Assembly (NCBI RefSeq): GCF_014705655.1
Contig: NZ_JACXIY010000010.1
Coordinates: 62,001-126,000, forward strand
Source: Paenibacillus arenilitoris
GTDB taxonomy: Bacteria > Bacillota > Bacilli > Paenibacillales > Paenibacillaceae
Direction: 5' to 3'
Length of the DNA stretch: 64,000 nucleotides
Both the position numbers and the translations under genes were made by a program. The notes below the pieces were generated by a model that worked only from the letters and a program-made list of their open reading frames with translations, had not been told where the DNA came from and did no database searches. Below are positions 1 to 15,299 of the stretch, one piece after another; the stretch's first letter is position 1, and every line of letters begins with the position of its first letter.

Positions 1-1
1 G

Positions 2-664
2 TATTGGCTTGCCTATCATTCCTATCCGGGGGACGGCTACGAGGAAGGCTCCGCCAAAATCGGTCTGGCGTGGACGGAGGACGAAAATTTGCTCGAATGG
101 CACCGCCTGCCGGACCCGATCCTGACGCCAGAGGAAGGGGAGCCGTGGGAGAGAGGCGGGCTCTACAAGGAGTGTCTGCTTGAGCACGAAGGAAAATTTT
201 ATTTGTTCTATAACGCCAAAAACAAAAACCGCGGGCGGTGGATCGAGCAGACCGGGCTGGCCGTTTCGGCGGATTTGATCCATTGGACGCGGCATAAGGA
301 CAATCCGGTCATCCGCGTGACGCCGGACAGGTGGGACAGCGGGTTCGTCAGCGATCCGTGCGTGCTTAAGGACGGGGACCGCTGGGCCATGTTTTTCTTC
401 GGCTACGACTACAAGAAGGCGCAGGAGGGGATCGCTTATTCCGCCGATCTTCTGAATTGGACGAAGCATCCCGAGCCGATCATTACGGTTGGCGGCGAGG
501 GAGAGCTCGACGAAGTATTCGCGCATAAGCCGTCCGTCATCGCCCATAACGGCGTGCTGCATCACTTCTATACCGCATGCAGAAAGCCGCGGGAAGGCGA
601 CCGGACCTGCAACTTCTACCCCGAATTTCGGACGATAGCCGTCGCGACGTCGCGGAAGCTTTGA
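2..664 (+). CDS. Glycosidase of five-bladed beta-propeller type (GH43/GH32-like), 5' truncated
   Basis: The reading frame is open from the window edge, so the N-terminus is missing; about 220 residues are visible. Repeating blade motifs of the form 'GLAWTED..LLEWHRLPDPIL', 'GLAVSADLIHWTRHKDNPVI' and 'GIAYSADLLNWTKHPEPII' are typical of five-bladed propeller glycosidases (GH43, GH32, GH117, GH130 and the uncharacterised relatives). An acidic residue in 'DSGFVSDPCVLKDGDRW' and the Glu in 'LYKECLLEHEGKFYLFYNA' are plausible catalytic-site residues. No signal peptide can be judged because the start is outside. It sits 82 bases upstream of a GH78 rhamnosidase on the same strand and is probably in the same operon. 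Substrate is not readable from the sequence; arabinan or galactan side chains are guesses from context. Confidence 0.8.
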   Translation, partial: YWLAYHSYPGDGYEEGSAKIGLAWTEDENLLEWHRLPDPILTPEEGEPWERGGLYKECLLEHEGKFYLFYNAKNKNRGRWIEQTGLAVSADLIHWTRHKDNPVIRVTPDRWDSGFVSDPCVLKDGDRWAMFFFGYDYKKAQEGIAYSADLLNWTKHPEPIITVGGEGELDEVFAHKPSVIAHNGVLHHFYTACRKPREGDRTCNFYPEFRTIAVATSRKL

Positions 665-745
665 TCGTATTCGGCCAATGCCCGCCGGTATATCCGACGG
701 ATCGGGCAATCAGTCGGCCGTCTGCGAGCGGCCATAAGGAGGAGC

Positions 746-3418
746 ATGGTGGCAGCGATCGAGATTGCGGCTTTGCGCACGGAAGGAATCCATTGTCCGC
801 TGGGCCTGGACGTTGACAGACCGAGGCTATCGTGGTCGTTCGGAAGGCCGGGCGATCGCGGCGGCCGTCAAAGCGCCTACCGGATTGCCGTTGCGACGAG
901 CGAGGAGAGGCTGAAGACGGGAATGCCGGATGCGTGGGACAGCGGCATTGTAAGTACCGGGGCGCATACATCCATCGCTTACGAAGGAGCTTCGCTATTG
1001 CCAAGACAGAGGTATTACTGGCGAGTGACGGTTTGGGACGAACAAGGGCAGTCATCGACCGGCGCGGCGGCTTGGTGGGAGACGGGCATGCTGTCCGGCG
1101 ATCGTTGGACGGGACGCTGGATCGGCGCCTCCGCCGGGGCGGGCGGCGAGAGGCGGCTTGTCCAGCTGCGAAGGTCTTTCGACGTTAAGGGGCCGGTTGC
1201 GCGCGCGCGTGCCTACATTTCCGGACTAGGCCACTACGAAATGCGATTGAACGGGGCGAAGGTCGGGCGGCGGGAGCTTGAACCGGGATGGACCGACTAC
1301 GACAAAACGGTGCTCTACTCGATCCACGACTTGACTTCCCGGGTCAGGCAGGGGGAGAACGCGGTCGGCGTCCTTCTCGGCAACGGATTTTACCGCGTCG
1401 CCGGCGGACGCTATGCGAAGTTCAAGGACAGCTACGGCGAGCCGGCATGTCTTGCCGAGCTGGTCATCGATTACGACGACGGCACGACGGAGAAGATCGT
1501 CACCGATCGTACGTGGTCGGCGAGCGAAAGTCCCCTCACCTTCTCCTGCATATACGGCGGCGAAGATTACGATGCGGGGCTGGAGCAGGAAGGCTGGGAC
1601 GAGCCCGGCTTCGCGGAGAACGATAGCTGGAGCCGGGCCTGCGAGCTGCCGCCGCCGCGAGGCAAGCTGCTTGCGCAATCGTCCCCTCCGCTGGCGGTGA
1701 TGAAGCGGTTCCCGGCGTCCGTCGTCTCGGAGCCGCGCCAAGGCGTCTACGTCTACGACCTGGGTCAAAATATATCGGGCTGGCCGTCCATCCGTATAAC
1801 CGGACCGCAAGGCGCGCGGGTCAAGCTGAAGCCCGCGGAGCTGCTGACGGACGAGGGCCTGGCCAATCAGAAATATTCGGGATCGCCGTACGAGCTGAAC
1901 TATGCGCTCAAGGGCGGAAGCATAGAAGAATGGCGTCCCCGGTTTTCGTATTACGGCTTCCGTTACGTGCAGGTGGAAGGCGCGGTGCCTTGCGGCAAGG
2001 AAAGCGGGGGGAAAGCCGGTCTTCCGGTGCTGCACGGTCTCGAAGGCGAGATGATCTATCCGGATACGCCCGCGTGCGGCGGCTTCCGATGCTCGGACCC
2101 GCTGCTGAACCGGATTCACGAAAACATCAATTGGGCGATCCTCGGCAATATGAAGAGCATTTTCACGGACTGTCCTCACCGCGAGAAGCTGGGCTGGCTG
2201 GAGCAGCTTCATTTGATGGGCCCCTCCGTTATGTTTAATTACGATATTGAAGCGCTCTTGGACAAAATCATGCGCGATATGGCCGATGCCCAGCTTCCAA
2301 GCGGGATGGTGCCGACAACGGCGCCGGAATACGTCGTATTCAAGGAGCCGTGGCATATATTCCGGGATGCGGCGGCCTGGGGAGGCTCCTACATTCTGGC
2401 AGCCTGGGAAATGCTGCAGCGGTATGGCAGCACAGGCCCGCTGGAAAGACATTACGACGGGATGCGCCGCTACCTCGATTATTTGACGGGGACCGCCGAC
2501 GGATTCATTCTCCGCGCCGGACTCGGCGATTGGTACGACATCGGGCCGAAGGGACCGGGCTTTGCCCAAAATACGCCCGTCGAGCTGGCGGAGACGGCCG
2601 TCTACTTCGGACTGGCCCGCGCGATGCGGCAAATTGCGATCGTGCTCGGCAAGGAGGAGGACGCTGCCGCTTATGCGTCGCTTGCCGAATCCATCAAGCA
2701 GGCATTCAACGAGGCGTTCTACGACTCTTCCTCCGGGCAGTACGCCGAAGGCAGCGATGCCGCCATGGCTATGCCGCTCGCGATCGGCCTTGCGCCGGAA
2801 GAGCGGCGGGGCGCGCTCTTGAGCCGCCTCGTCCGCCATATTTCGGAGAGGGGATGGATGACGAACGCGGGCGACGTCGGTCACCGTTACGTGCTCCTGG
2901 CGCTTGCCCGCGGAGGCCGTTCGGACGTCGTCTACCGGATGACGAGGAGCACGGATACGCCCGGCTACGGCTATCAGATCGCGCACGGCGCTACGACGCT
3001 GACCGAGGCGTGGGACGGTCCGACCGTCGGCAAATCGCAAAACCATTTCATGCTCGGCCATCTCGAGGAATGGCTGTACGGCGGCCTCGCCGGTCTCGAT
3101 TACCGGTATCAGCCGGGGACCGGACGCTTCATCGTCAAGGTGAAGCCGGCCGTCGTAGGCGATGTCGCATGGGCGGAAGCCTGGCAGGAGCTTCGTCCCG
3201 GCAAGGCGAGCGTCAGATGGGAGCTCGGGCCGGGACGGACGATTGCGATCAAGGCGGAAATACCCGCGAACAGCGAGGGCCGAATTTATATTCCCGCCGC
3301 ACAAGACGCGGAAGTCCGCAAGAGCGGACCGGAAGCCGACTATTTGGGGCGCGAAGACGGCTATGCGGTTTATCGCACCGGTCCCGGTTGCTATTTCTTT
3401 AAATATAAGAATCTGTAA
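746..3418 (+). CDS. Alpha-L-rhamnosidase, glycoside hydrolase family 78
   Basis: Predicted to release terminal L-rhamnose from rhamnogalacturonan or rhamnosylated oligosaccharides in the cytoplasm; no signal peptide. The 890-residue length is normal for GH78. The N-terminal beta-sandwich motif 'RPRLSWSF..' and 'YYWRVTVWD' (residues about 25-110) is the hallmark of bacterial rhamnosidases, followed by a second beta domain and the (alpha/alpha)6 barrel. The catalytic-region signature is 'DCPHREKLGWLEQ' with Asp475 and Glu480; Glu480 is the likely general acid by family comparison. AAGGAGG at 736-742 is only 3 bases before ATG 746, so GTG 749, in the same frame and 6 bases away, may be the real start. 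A second, partial GH78 begins at 63504. Confidence 0.93.
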   Translation: MVAAIEIAALRTEGIHCPLGLDVDRPRLSWSFGRPGDRGGRQSAYRIAVATSEERLKTGMPDAWDSGIVSTGAHTSIAYEGASLLPRQRYYWRVTVWDEQGQSSTGAAAWWETGMLSGDRWTGRWIGASAGAGGERRLVQLRRSFDVKGPVARARAYISGLGHYEMRLNGAKVGRRELEPGWTDYDKTVLYSIHDLTSRVRQGENAVGVLLGNGFYRVAGGRYAKFKDSYGEPACLAELVIDYDDGTTEKIVTDRTWSASESPLTFSCIYGGEDYDAGLEQEGWDEPGFAENDSWSRACELPPPRGKLLAQSSPPLAVMKRFPASVVSEPRQGVYVYDLGQNISGWPSIRITGPQGARVKLKPAELLTDEGLANQKYSGSPYELNYALKGGSIEEWRPRFSYYGFRYVQVEGAVPCGKESGGKAGLPVLHGLEGEMIYPDTPACGGFRCSDPLLNRIHENINWAILGNMKSIFTDCPHREKLGWLEQLHLMGPSVMFNYDIEALLDKIMRDMADAQLPSGMVPTTAPEYVVFKEPWHIFRDAAAWGGSYILAAWEMLQRYGSTGPLERHYDGMRRYLDYLTGTADGFILRAGLGDWYDIGPKGPGFAQNTPVELAETAVYFGLARAMRQIAIVLGKEEDAAAYASLAESIKQAFNEAFYDSSSGQYAEGSDAAMAMPLAIGLAPEERRGALLSRLVRHISERGWMTNAGDVGHRYVLLALARGGRSDVVYRMTRSTDTPGYGYQIAHGATTLTEAWDGPTVGKSQNHFMLGHLEEWLYGGLAGLDYRYQPGTGRFIVKVKPAVVGDVAWAEAWQELRPGKASVRWELGPGRTIAIKAEIPANSEGRIYIPAAQDAEVRKSGPEADYLGREDGYAVYRTGPGCYFFKYKNL

Positions 3419-3437
3419 GTTTTGCACTTATAAATGA

Positions 3438-8870
<5,433 letters not shown>

Positions 8871-8881
<11 letters not shown>

Positions 8882-11255
8882 CGAGTTGACGATGTGGTAC
8901 CGGAGGCCGGCCTCCGATTGGGTGGAAGCGCTGGCCGTCGGCAACGGGAGACTGGGGGGAATGGTGTTCGGCGGAACGGTCCGCGAGCGGATTTTGCTGA
9001 ACGAGGATACGCTTTGGTCCGGACATCCCTACGACCCGAACAACGGTGAGGCGGCGGAATATTTGGATGACGCGCGCCGGCTCGTTCTCGAAGGGAAGTA
9101 CCCGGAAGCCCAGCAGCTGATCGAGGAGCATATGCTCGGTCCGTGGACGGCTTCCTACCAATCGATGGGCGATCTGTATATTCAGCTCGACGCGAGCGGC
9201 GAAGCTTCCGATTACCGGCGGGAGCTCGACTTGAACGACGCCGTCTGCCGGACGCGATTCACGCTGAACGGGGTCCGGTATACCCGCGAAACGTTCGTAT
9301 CCGCGGCCGATCAGATCATGGTCGTCCGGATGACGGCCGACCAGCCCGGCAAATTATCCGTGCAGGCTTCGCTGGATAGTCTGCTTAATCACGGCACGCG
9401 CAAGGGCGCGCCCGATATGATCGTGCTGACCGGACAATGCCCGAGCCGCGTCGAGCCTTTCCATGCGAAGAGCGCGGAGCCGGTCGTCTACGAGGAGAAC
9501 AAAGGCATCCGGTTCGAGGCGCAGCTCCGCGCGCTGCCGGAAGGCGGTCAGGTAGAAGCGCACGGGAACCGGCTCTGGGTCAGAGGGGCGGATGCCGTGA
9601 CGTTCCTGCTGGCGGCGGCGACCAGCTTCAACGGTTACGAGAAGGACCCCTGCAAGGACGGCAAAAATCCGAATCGTCTCTGCCGGGAATGGCTGGCGCA
9701 TGCCGCCGAATATTCGTACGGCGAGCTGCTGCGCCGGCATGCGGCGGATTATCGGGAGCTGTTCGGCAGAGTGGCCCTGGAGCTTGACGCGCCGGGGCAG
9801 CGGGAGCTCCCGACGGATGAGCGGATTCAGGCTTTGCGGGACGGCGAAGCAGACGAACAGCTGGCGGTGCTGTTTTTTCAATTCGGCCGGTATTTGCTCA
9901 TTGCCAGCTCAAGGCTGGGCACTCAGCCGGCTAACCTCCAGGGCATCTGGAATGACAGAGCCAGACCGCCCTGGGCATGCAATTATACGGTCAATATCAA
10001 CACGCAGATGAATTACTGGCCCGCCGAGACATGCAATCTGGCGGAATGTCACCTGCCTTTGTTCGATATGCTCGAGGATTTGCGCTCGGCGGGGAAGGAG
10101 ACGGCGCGCGTCCACTACAAGGCCGGAGGCTGGGCAGCCCATCACTCGGTTGATCTGTGGCGCTTGACGACGCCTTCCGGCGGCCCGTCGAAGGGGCCGG
10201 CGAGCTGGGCGTTCTGGCCGATGGCGGGGGCGTGGCTGTGCCAGCACCTCTGGGAGCATTACCGATTCGGCGGCGACCGGGTCTTCCTGGAAGGCCGGGC
10301 CTATCCGGTCATGAAGGATGCCGCCCTGTTCTTCCTGGACTTTCTCGTGGCGGATCCGGAAGGCTATCTCGTCACGAATCCGTCCACGTCGCCGGAAAAT
10401 ACGTTCATCGGGCCGGATGGCCGGAAGGCGGCGGTCAGCATGGGATCGACGATGGACAACTCGCTCATCTGGGAGCTGTTCACGCATTGCATCGAAGCTT
10501 CCGCCATCCTCGATATCGACGCCGAGCTCCGCTCGGAGCTGATTGCCGCCCGAGCCAGGCTTCGGCCTCTTGCGGTCGGCCGCCACGGCCAGCTTCGGGA
10601 GTGGTTCGACGACTTCGAGGAAGCGGAGCCGGGGCACCGTCACATGGCCCATCTCTACGGCCTGCACCCCGGTCATCAGATAAACAAGCGCGACGATGCC
10701 TTGCTCGCGGACGCTTGCCGGGTATCGATCGAGCGCAGGCTGGCGCACGAGAAGGAAGACGCGGTCGGCTGGTGCTTCGCCTGGCTGATCAGCCTGTTTG
10801 CCCGACTGGAAGATCCGGCGATGGCGCACCGTTACTTGGTCAAGCTGCTCAAAAATCCGTTCCCCAACCTGTTCAACGCGCATCGTCATCCGAAGCTGAC
10901 CTTCTACCCGCTTACGATCGAAGCCAACTTCGGAGCGACGGCCGGCATTGCGGAGCTTCTGCTGCAAAGTCACGCCGGCGAGCTGAACCTGCTTCCGGCG
11001 CTGCCCGAAGCATGGCCGGAAGGCCGGATTAGCGGTCTTCGGGCGCGGGGCGGGTTTACCGTTCATATGGAGTGGAGCGGCGGAAAGCTGAAGCGGGCCG
11101 TCATCGAGTCGGCCGACGGGAATCCGTGCCGCATCCGGACGGGGACCCCCGTGCTTGTAAACGAGGGAGCCGTCGCAGCGGCGGAGCTCGAGCCGTCGGT
11201 TATCGAATTCGAGACGGAAGCGGGCGCCGCCTACATCGTTTCGCCGCCGGCTTAA
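8871..11255 (+). CDS. GH95 family glycosidase (alpha-L-fucosidase or alpha-L-galactosidase)
   Basis: A 794-residue cytoplasmic member of GH95, a family that removes alpha-1,2-L-fucose or alpha-L-galactose by inversion. The N-terminal 'LAVGNGRLGGMVFGG' and 'LNEDTLWSGHPYDPNN' are diagnostic. In the barrel, 'NYTVNINTQMNYW' holds Asn375 and Asn377 of the paired-Asn base site, and 'PSTSPEN' holds Glu509, the likely acid. Oddly, the usual 'DGNFGGTAG' motif reads E-A-N-F-G-A (Glu684), replacing the conserved Asp; the paralogue at 47957 keeps it. Activity may be altered. ATG 8871 overlaps the end of the GH42 gene by 11 bases, with AAAGGAG at 8852-8858; a longer frame from TTG 8835 is less likely. Last gene of the first glycosidase operon. 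Confidence 0.9.
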
Positions 11256-11297
11256 AGCGCGGCGGCGGCCGCTTCCCTTCCTTCAGATGTATTGAAA

Positions 11298-11353
11298 CCG
11301 CCTACAATTTGCTCGGAACGCCTATTGGTTCCCGTATCCGGAGCGTTTATTTT
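11298..11353 (+). promoter_or_regulatory. Direct-repeat operator and promoter before the SBP/sugar-acid operon
   Basis: Half-site one is CCGCCTACAA (11298-11307) and half-site two ACGCCTATTG (11318-11327). The spacing is 20 rather than the 22 bases of the other copies. A weak -10, TATTTT, lies at 11348-11353, 50 bases from the start of half-site one, in line with the other copies. No TTGACA-like -35 is present. This is one of the two most degenerate members of the family described for 44866. Confidence 0.45.
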
Positions 11354-11406
11354 TTAATAGGAGTCTTTTTCTCCAACAAGATCTATGAATGGGAGGTTAT
11401 GAAACG

Positions 11407-12759
11407 ATGAAGAACAGAATTTGCGTAGCGCTTGTCTTGTCATTGATCATGCTGGTGTTTGTCGGATGCACCGGAAATAACGGCGGCAATAACGCAATCG
11501 AGGCGGTGGAGAACGATCAGGAGCCGGAAATCGTCGTCGAAGTGGATTCGCCCGATAACGAGCTGTTCATCTTTACGGCCTGGCCCGCTTTCTACGTCGA
11601 CGAAGCGATATTCGAACAGCAGGTCGGCCAATTCGTCCGCAAGAAGTTCCCGGACGTCAACCTGAAGCATATCGCCTGGAACGACGGGACGAGATACGAG
11701 GACTTGATCGCGAAGGGAACGATCCCCGACATCGTATTCGACGACATCGGCCGCAACACGTTCCGGCAGATCAAGAAGTTCAAGCTGGAATACGACATGA
11801 GCGACCTGGTCAAAAAATACAATTTCGACACTAGCAGATTGAATCCGTCCGATTTGCAGCATTCCTTGAATACATCGGACGGAAAGCTATACTCGCTGCC
11901 TTTTAATACGAACGATTACGTGCTGATTTACAACAAGGATCTGTTCGACAAGTTCGGCGCCGATTACCCCAAGGACGGCATGACCTGGAACGAGGCTTAC
12001 GAATTGGCCAAAAAATTGACGCGTCAGGAGGGAGACGCCACCTACAAAGGATTTCAGATGAATCCCGTCCATTACATGAGGTTCAATCAGCTCTCGGAGC
12101 CCGCGCTCGACCCGAACGAAGACAAGTCCGCCATGCTGTCCGACAATTGGCTGAAAATCTTGGACAACATTAGAAGATTTTATGAAATTCCCGGCAACCA
12201 ATTGGTGAAAACGAACGACTTCGTCAAAGGCAATATCGCCATGATCGTGGATACGATGGAGAATGCGTTCCGCATCGTCAATGAGAACAAGGACATCCAT
12301 TTCGATATTTCTTCCATTCCCGTATTTCCGGAAGCGCCTACGGCCAAATTCCAGCCCAGCACGAACGGCATGTTCATCACGCAGCAATCGGATAACAAGG
12401 ATCTTGCCTTCGAAGTCATCGCCTATTTGCTGTCGCCGGAAGTTCAAACCGAGCTGTCCAAGCAAGGCGTCCTGTCTCCGCTCAAGGATCCGGCGGTCCA
12501 GCAGGCATTCGGGACAGGCATACCGGAATGGAACGGGAAGCATTTTCAGTCGATCTTTCATTTGACCGGCGCCATGCCTCCCCCCCGCAAACCGGGGTTG
12601 ACCTATATTTACGCCAACATAGACCTGGCGTGGAAATCGATTGCGGAAGAATCCAAAGATAACCAAACCGCGCTTCGGATCGCCAATGAAGCGATGGATA
12701 AAGCCATCCAGGAGACGATCGCGATCCAGAAGCAGGGCGGCGACAGTCCTCACCTATAA
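11407..12759 (+). CDS. Extracellular solute-binding lipoprotein of a carbohydrate ABC importer (family 1)
   Basis: A 450-residue lipoprotein: signal segment with Cys21 after 'LVFVG', then an acidic low-complexity linker and a bilobal solute-binding fold. It captures oligosaccharides outside the membrane and hands them to permeases. No permease is adjacent; the likely partners are at 27110-28986 and 33411-35313. It is clearly paralogous to the proteins at 41913 and 43358, sharing the block 'LKH.(A/V)WNDGTRYEDLIAKGTIPDIVF' and 'LTRQ(E/D)GD.TYKGFQ' but more divergent than those two are from each other. ATG 11407 follows GGGAGG; a frame from 11389 adds six residues. It opens an operon with the four-carbon acid genes, so its ligand may contain the sugar acid they degrade (inference). 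Confidence 0.9.
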   Translation: MKNRICVALVLSLIMLVFVGCTGNNGGNNAIEAVENDQEPEIVVEVDSPDNELFIFTAWPAFYVDEAIFEQQVGQFVRKKFPDVNLKHIAWNDGTRYEDLIAKGTIPDIVFDDIGRNTFRQIKKFKLEYDMSDLVKKYNFDTSRLNPSDLQHSLNTSDGKLYSLPFNTNDYVLIYNKDLFDKFGADYPKDGMTWNEAYELAKKLTRQEGDATYKGFQMNPVHYMRFNQLSEPALDPNEDKSAMLSDNWLKILDNIRRFYEIPGNQLVKTNDFVKGNIAMIVDTMENAFRIVNENKDIHFDISSIPVFPEAPTAKFQPSTNGMFITQQSDNKDLAFEVIAYLLSPEVQTELSKQGVLSPLKDPAVQQAFGTGIPEWNGKHFQSIFHLTGAMPPPRKPGLTYIYANIDLAWKSIAEESKDNQTALRIANEAMDKAIQETIAIQKQGGDSPHL

Positions 12760-12810
12760 ACGGCCGGGCATGCCGTTCAAGGCGGCCCGCATAGTCAGGA
12801 GACCATTTGC

Positions 12811-13998
12811 ATGAGCGAACCCACCGGGAATTACCAATTTCAAACGGCCGGGAAAATCATCGCCGGCCCGCATGCCATTCAAAGATTGGGCCATGCGCTT
12901 ACCGGCGCGGGCCAGGCAAGCAGGGCGCTCATCGTCGCCTCGGACACGATGCGAAAGCGCGGAGTAACGGATGAAATAGCGGCGCTGCTGGCCCAGAGGG
13001 GCATTGCCTCCGAAGCGATCGGCGGCGTCATGCGGGAGCCGACCGCGGACCATATCGAGCAATTGGCCGATCGGGTCGGGAAGGAGCATTTCGACGTCTA
13101 TATCGGAATCGGCGGAGGCAGCGTGCTCGATGCGACGAAGCTCTTGTCCGTCTTGCGAACGAACCGGCTGGGCGTAAGAGAGATGATCGGCACCGAGCTT
13201 ATTACGGGCGAAGGCATTCCGACGGTTCTCATCCCTACGACATCGGGCACGGGATCGGAAGCGACGCCGAACGCCATCGTCACGCTAGCGGAAGAGAAAT
13301 TGAAAATCGGCATCGTCAGCCGCCATTTGCTGCCCAGGCTCGTCGTGCTGGATCCGGTGTTGACGCTTGGGCTTCCGAAGCCGATTACGGCCGCGACCGG
13401 CATGGACGCTTTCACGCACGCGCTGGAGTCTTATATCTCGAACAAGGCGAACCCGATCAGCGACATGCTGGCGCTGGAGTCGATCCGCCTCATTTCGCGC
13501 AGCATCGTTCCCGCTTTCCATAACGGGAGCTCGCTGGAAGACCGCAGCGCGATGCTTCTCGGCTCCATGCTCGGCGGAATGGCGCTTGCCGGCTCGGGGA
13601 CGGCCGCCGTTCATGCGATGGCTTATCCGCTCGGGGGCAGGTTCAACATCCCGCACGGGGCGGCGAACGCCATGCTTCTTCCTCATGTGATGGCGTTCAA
13701 CCTGGACCGAATTCGGGACAAGCTGGAGATCGTCGCGGCTGCAATGGGGATCGCGAAGGAACCGGGTAGGCCCGCCGCGGCGGCGGAGCGGGTGATCGAA
13801 CGGATTGCGGAATGGACCGAAGAGCTGGAGATCCCTCAGGATCTGACGGCCTACGGCGTGCAAGCGGCGGATATCCCCTCCCTGTCGGCGGCTGCCTTCA
13901 ACGTCCGGAGGCTGATGGACAACAACCCGAAGCCGGTGTCGACCGGTCAGATCGAAGCCGTATACCGTAAACTGCTCCCTCGGGAGGCGATCAAGTGA
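12811..13998 (+). CDS. Iron-containing (group III) alcohol dehydrogenase
   Basis: NAD(P)-dependent dehydrogenase of the Fe-ADH superfamily, 395 residues, standard length. The Rossmann-like N-domain shows 'GIGGGSVLDATK' and 'PTTSGTGSEAT'. The C-terminal helical domain has the metal ligands: Asp and His in 'MDAFTHALESY', then His in 'AVHAMAYPLGG' and in 'IPHGAANAMLL'. In the tetronate pathway the first step oxidises D-erythronate or L-threonate; usually a beta-hydroxyacid dehydrogenase does this. Here an Fe-ADH lies directly before a DUF1537 kinase and PdxA2, with a GTGA overlap to the kinase, so it probably supplies the oxidation or reduction step of the same route. The exact substrate is not readable. 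Confidence 0.9.
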   Translation: MSEPTGNYQFQTAGKIIAGPHAIQRLGHALTGAGQASRALIVASDTMRKRGVTDEIAALLAQRGIASEAIGGVMREPTADHIEQLADRVGKEHFDVYIGIGGGSVLDATKLLSVLRTNRLGVREMIGTELITGEGIPTVLIPTTSGTGSEATPNAIVTLAEEKLKIGIVSRHLLPRLVVLDPVLTLGLPKPITAATGMDAFTHALESYISNKANPISDMLALESIRLISRSIVPAFHNGSSLEDRSAMLLGSMLGGMALAGSGTAAVHAMAYPLGGRFNIPHGAANAMLLPHVMAFNLDRIRDKLEIVAAAMGIAKEPGRPAAAAERVIERIAEWTEELEIPQDLTAYGVQAADIPSLSAAAFNVRRLMDNNPKPVSTGQIEAVYRKLLPREAIK

Positions 13999-15299
13999 AG
14001 CTCGCGATCATCGCCGACGATTTGACGGGAGCAAGCGACAGCGGGGCGCAGCTTGCGGGGACGGGCATGCCGACGACCGTATTGATTAATCCCGCCTATC
14101 GGGGGCCGGTTGAAGGTCATCACCTCGTCGTCGATACGGACAGCAGAGCCGTTTCTCCGGAAGAAGCCGCTTTACGGGTCAGAGAGATGGCGTTCATGAT
14201 GAAACAAAAAGGATATACGGCGATTTACAAAAAAATCGATTCCACCATGCGCGGCAATCCGGGGGCGGAAATCGAAGCGGTCGACGCCGTGTTCCGGCCC
14301 GACTTTGTCATCATCGCGCCCGGATATCCCCGCAACGGAAGACAAGTCGTGGACGGCCGCCTGTACGTGGACGGGGTTCCGCTGCAGGAGACCGAATTCG
14401 CGCGCGATCCCGGAACGCCGGTGCATGACGGCTACATCCCGAACCTGCTGCGCGGGCAAACGTCCGGGCCGATCGGCATGGTGACGAGGAACGAAATCCG
14501 CGACCCGGATTTTCGGCTTGGCGAGAAGCTGGACGCCCTCCGTGCCGGGAACATCCGCTATGTTCTGTTCGATGCGGAGACGGAAGAGGACTTGAAGTGG
14601 ACCGTGAACGAAGTCATCCGCACCGGTTATTCGGTCGTTTGGGCCGGTTCGGCCGGGCTGGCGAGCCATCTGCCGTTAGCGCGCGAGGAGGTTCCTCTCC
14701 GGAGTGGGAACAGGAGCGTAGCCCGGGAGGATGCCGTCCTCGTCGTCGTCGGGAGCGTAAGCGGGCGATCGAGAAGACAGCTCGATCTGCTGCTTGAACA
14801 GGGCGATGTCTTCCCCGTCGAGCTCCGCTCCGAACGGCTTGCGGACCGTCCGGAATCGCGCCGCGGCGAATTGCTGCGGGCTTTGTCCGAAGCAAGCAAA
14901 GCGAAAGGTCGATTCCGCAACCTTGTCCTGTATTCGTCAGGAAGCCCCTCGGACGTGAAGCAGGCGCTGGAAGCCGGCCGGAGGCGGGGAATTCGCGCCT
15001 CCGGGGTAAGCGACGCCATAGCGGATGCGCTGGGGGAAGCGGCGCTGCACCTGCACGGCTTGTTCCGGTTCAAGGGGATGGTTCTGACCGGCGGAGATAC
15101 GGCGAGGCGGGTATGCACGCGGCTTCGGGCCAATACGATGAGCTTGTTCGGAGAAGTGGAGGAAGGCGTGCCTATCGGCTTGCTTGACGGGGACCGGGAG
15201 GTCATTGCCATTACGAAAGCGGGCGGCTTCGGCAGCGATGCCGTGTTATTGAACGCCATCAGCAAGCTAAGAGGGGAGGGGCCGACATGTTGCCCGTAA
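13995..15299 (+). CDS. Four-carbon acid sugar kinase family protein (DUF1537/OtnK-DtnK-like)
   Basis: A 434-residue ATP-dependent kinase of the DUF1537 family, which phosphorylates four-carbon sugar acids such as 3-oxo-tetronate or threonate/erythronate. The N-domain begins 'LAIIADDLTGASDSGAQLA', the family's sugar-binding signature, followed by 'YKKIDSTMRGNPGAEI'. The C-domain carries the nucleotide-binding 'VLTGGDTARRVC' and 'GFGSDAVL'. GTG 13995 overlaps the preceding stop (GTGA), so the two are coupled. The pairing DUF1537 + PdxA2 is a known conserved unit for converting tetronates to dihydroxyacetone phosphate; whether this enzyme takes the oxo acid or the hydroxy acid depends on what the Fe-ADH upstream does. 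Confidence 0.9.
   Translation: MKLAIIADDLTGASDSGAQLAGTGMPTTVLINPAYRGPVEGHHLVVDTDSRAVSPEEAALRVREMAFMMKQKGYTAIYKKIDSTMRGNPGAEIEAVDAVFRPDFVIIAPGYPRNGRQVVDGRLYVDGVPLQETEFARDPGTPVHDGYIPNLLRGQTSGPIGMVTRNEIRDPDFRLGEKLDALRAGNIRYVLFDAETEEDLKWTVNEVIRTGYSVVWAGSAGLASHLPLAREEVPLRSGNRSVAREDAVLVVVGSVSGRSRRQLDLLLEQGDVFPVELRSERLADRPESRRGELLRALSEASKAKGRFRNLVLYSSGSPSDVKQALEAGRRRGIRASGVSDAIADALGEAALHLHGLFRFKGMVLTGGDTARRVCTRLRANTMSLFGEVEEGVPIGLLDGDREVIAITKAGGFGSDAVLLNAISKLRGEGPTCCP

Noticed and set aside
1226-3427. A 733-codon open frame on the minus strand across the GH78 gene
   Set aside because: It mirrors the GC-rich codon pattern of the rhamnosidase on the other strand; no ribosome site or recognisable domain.
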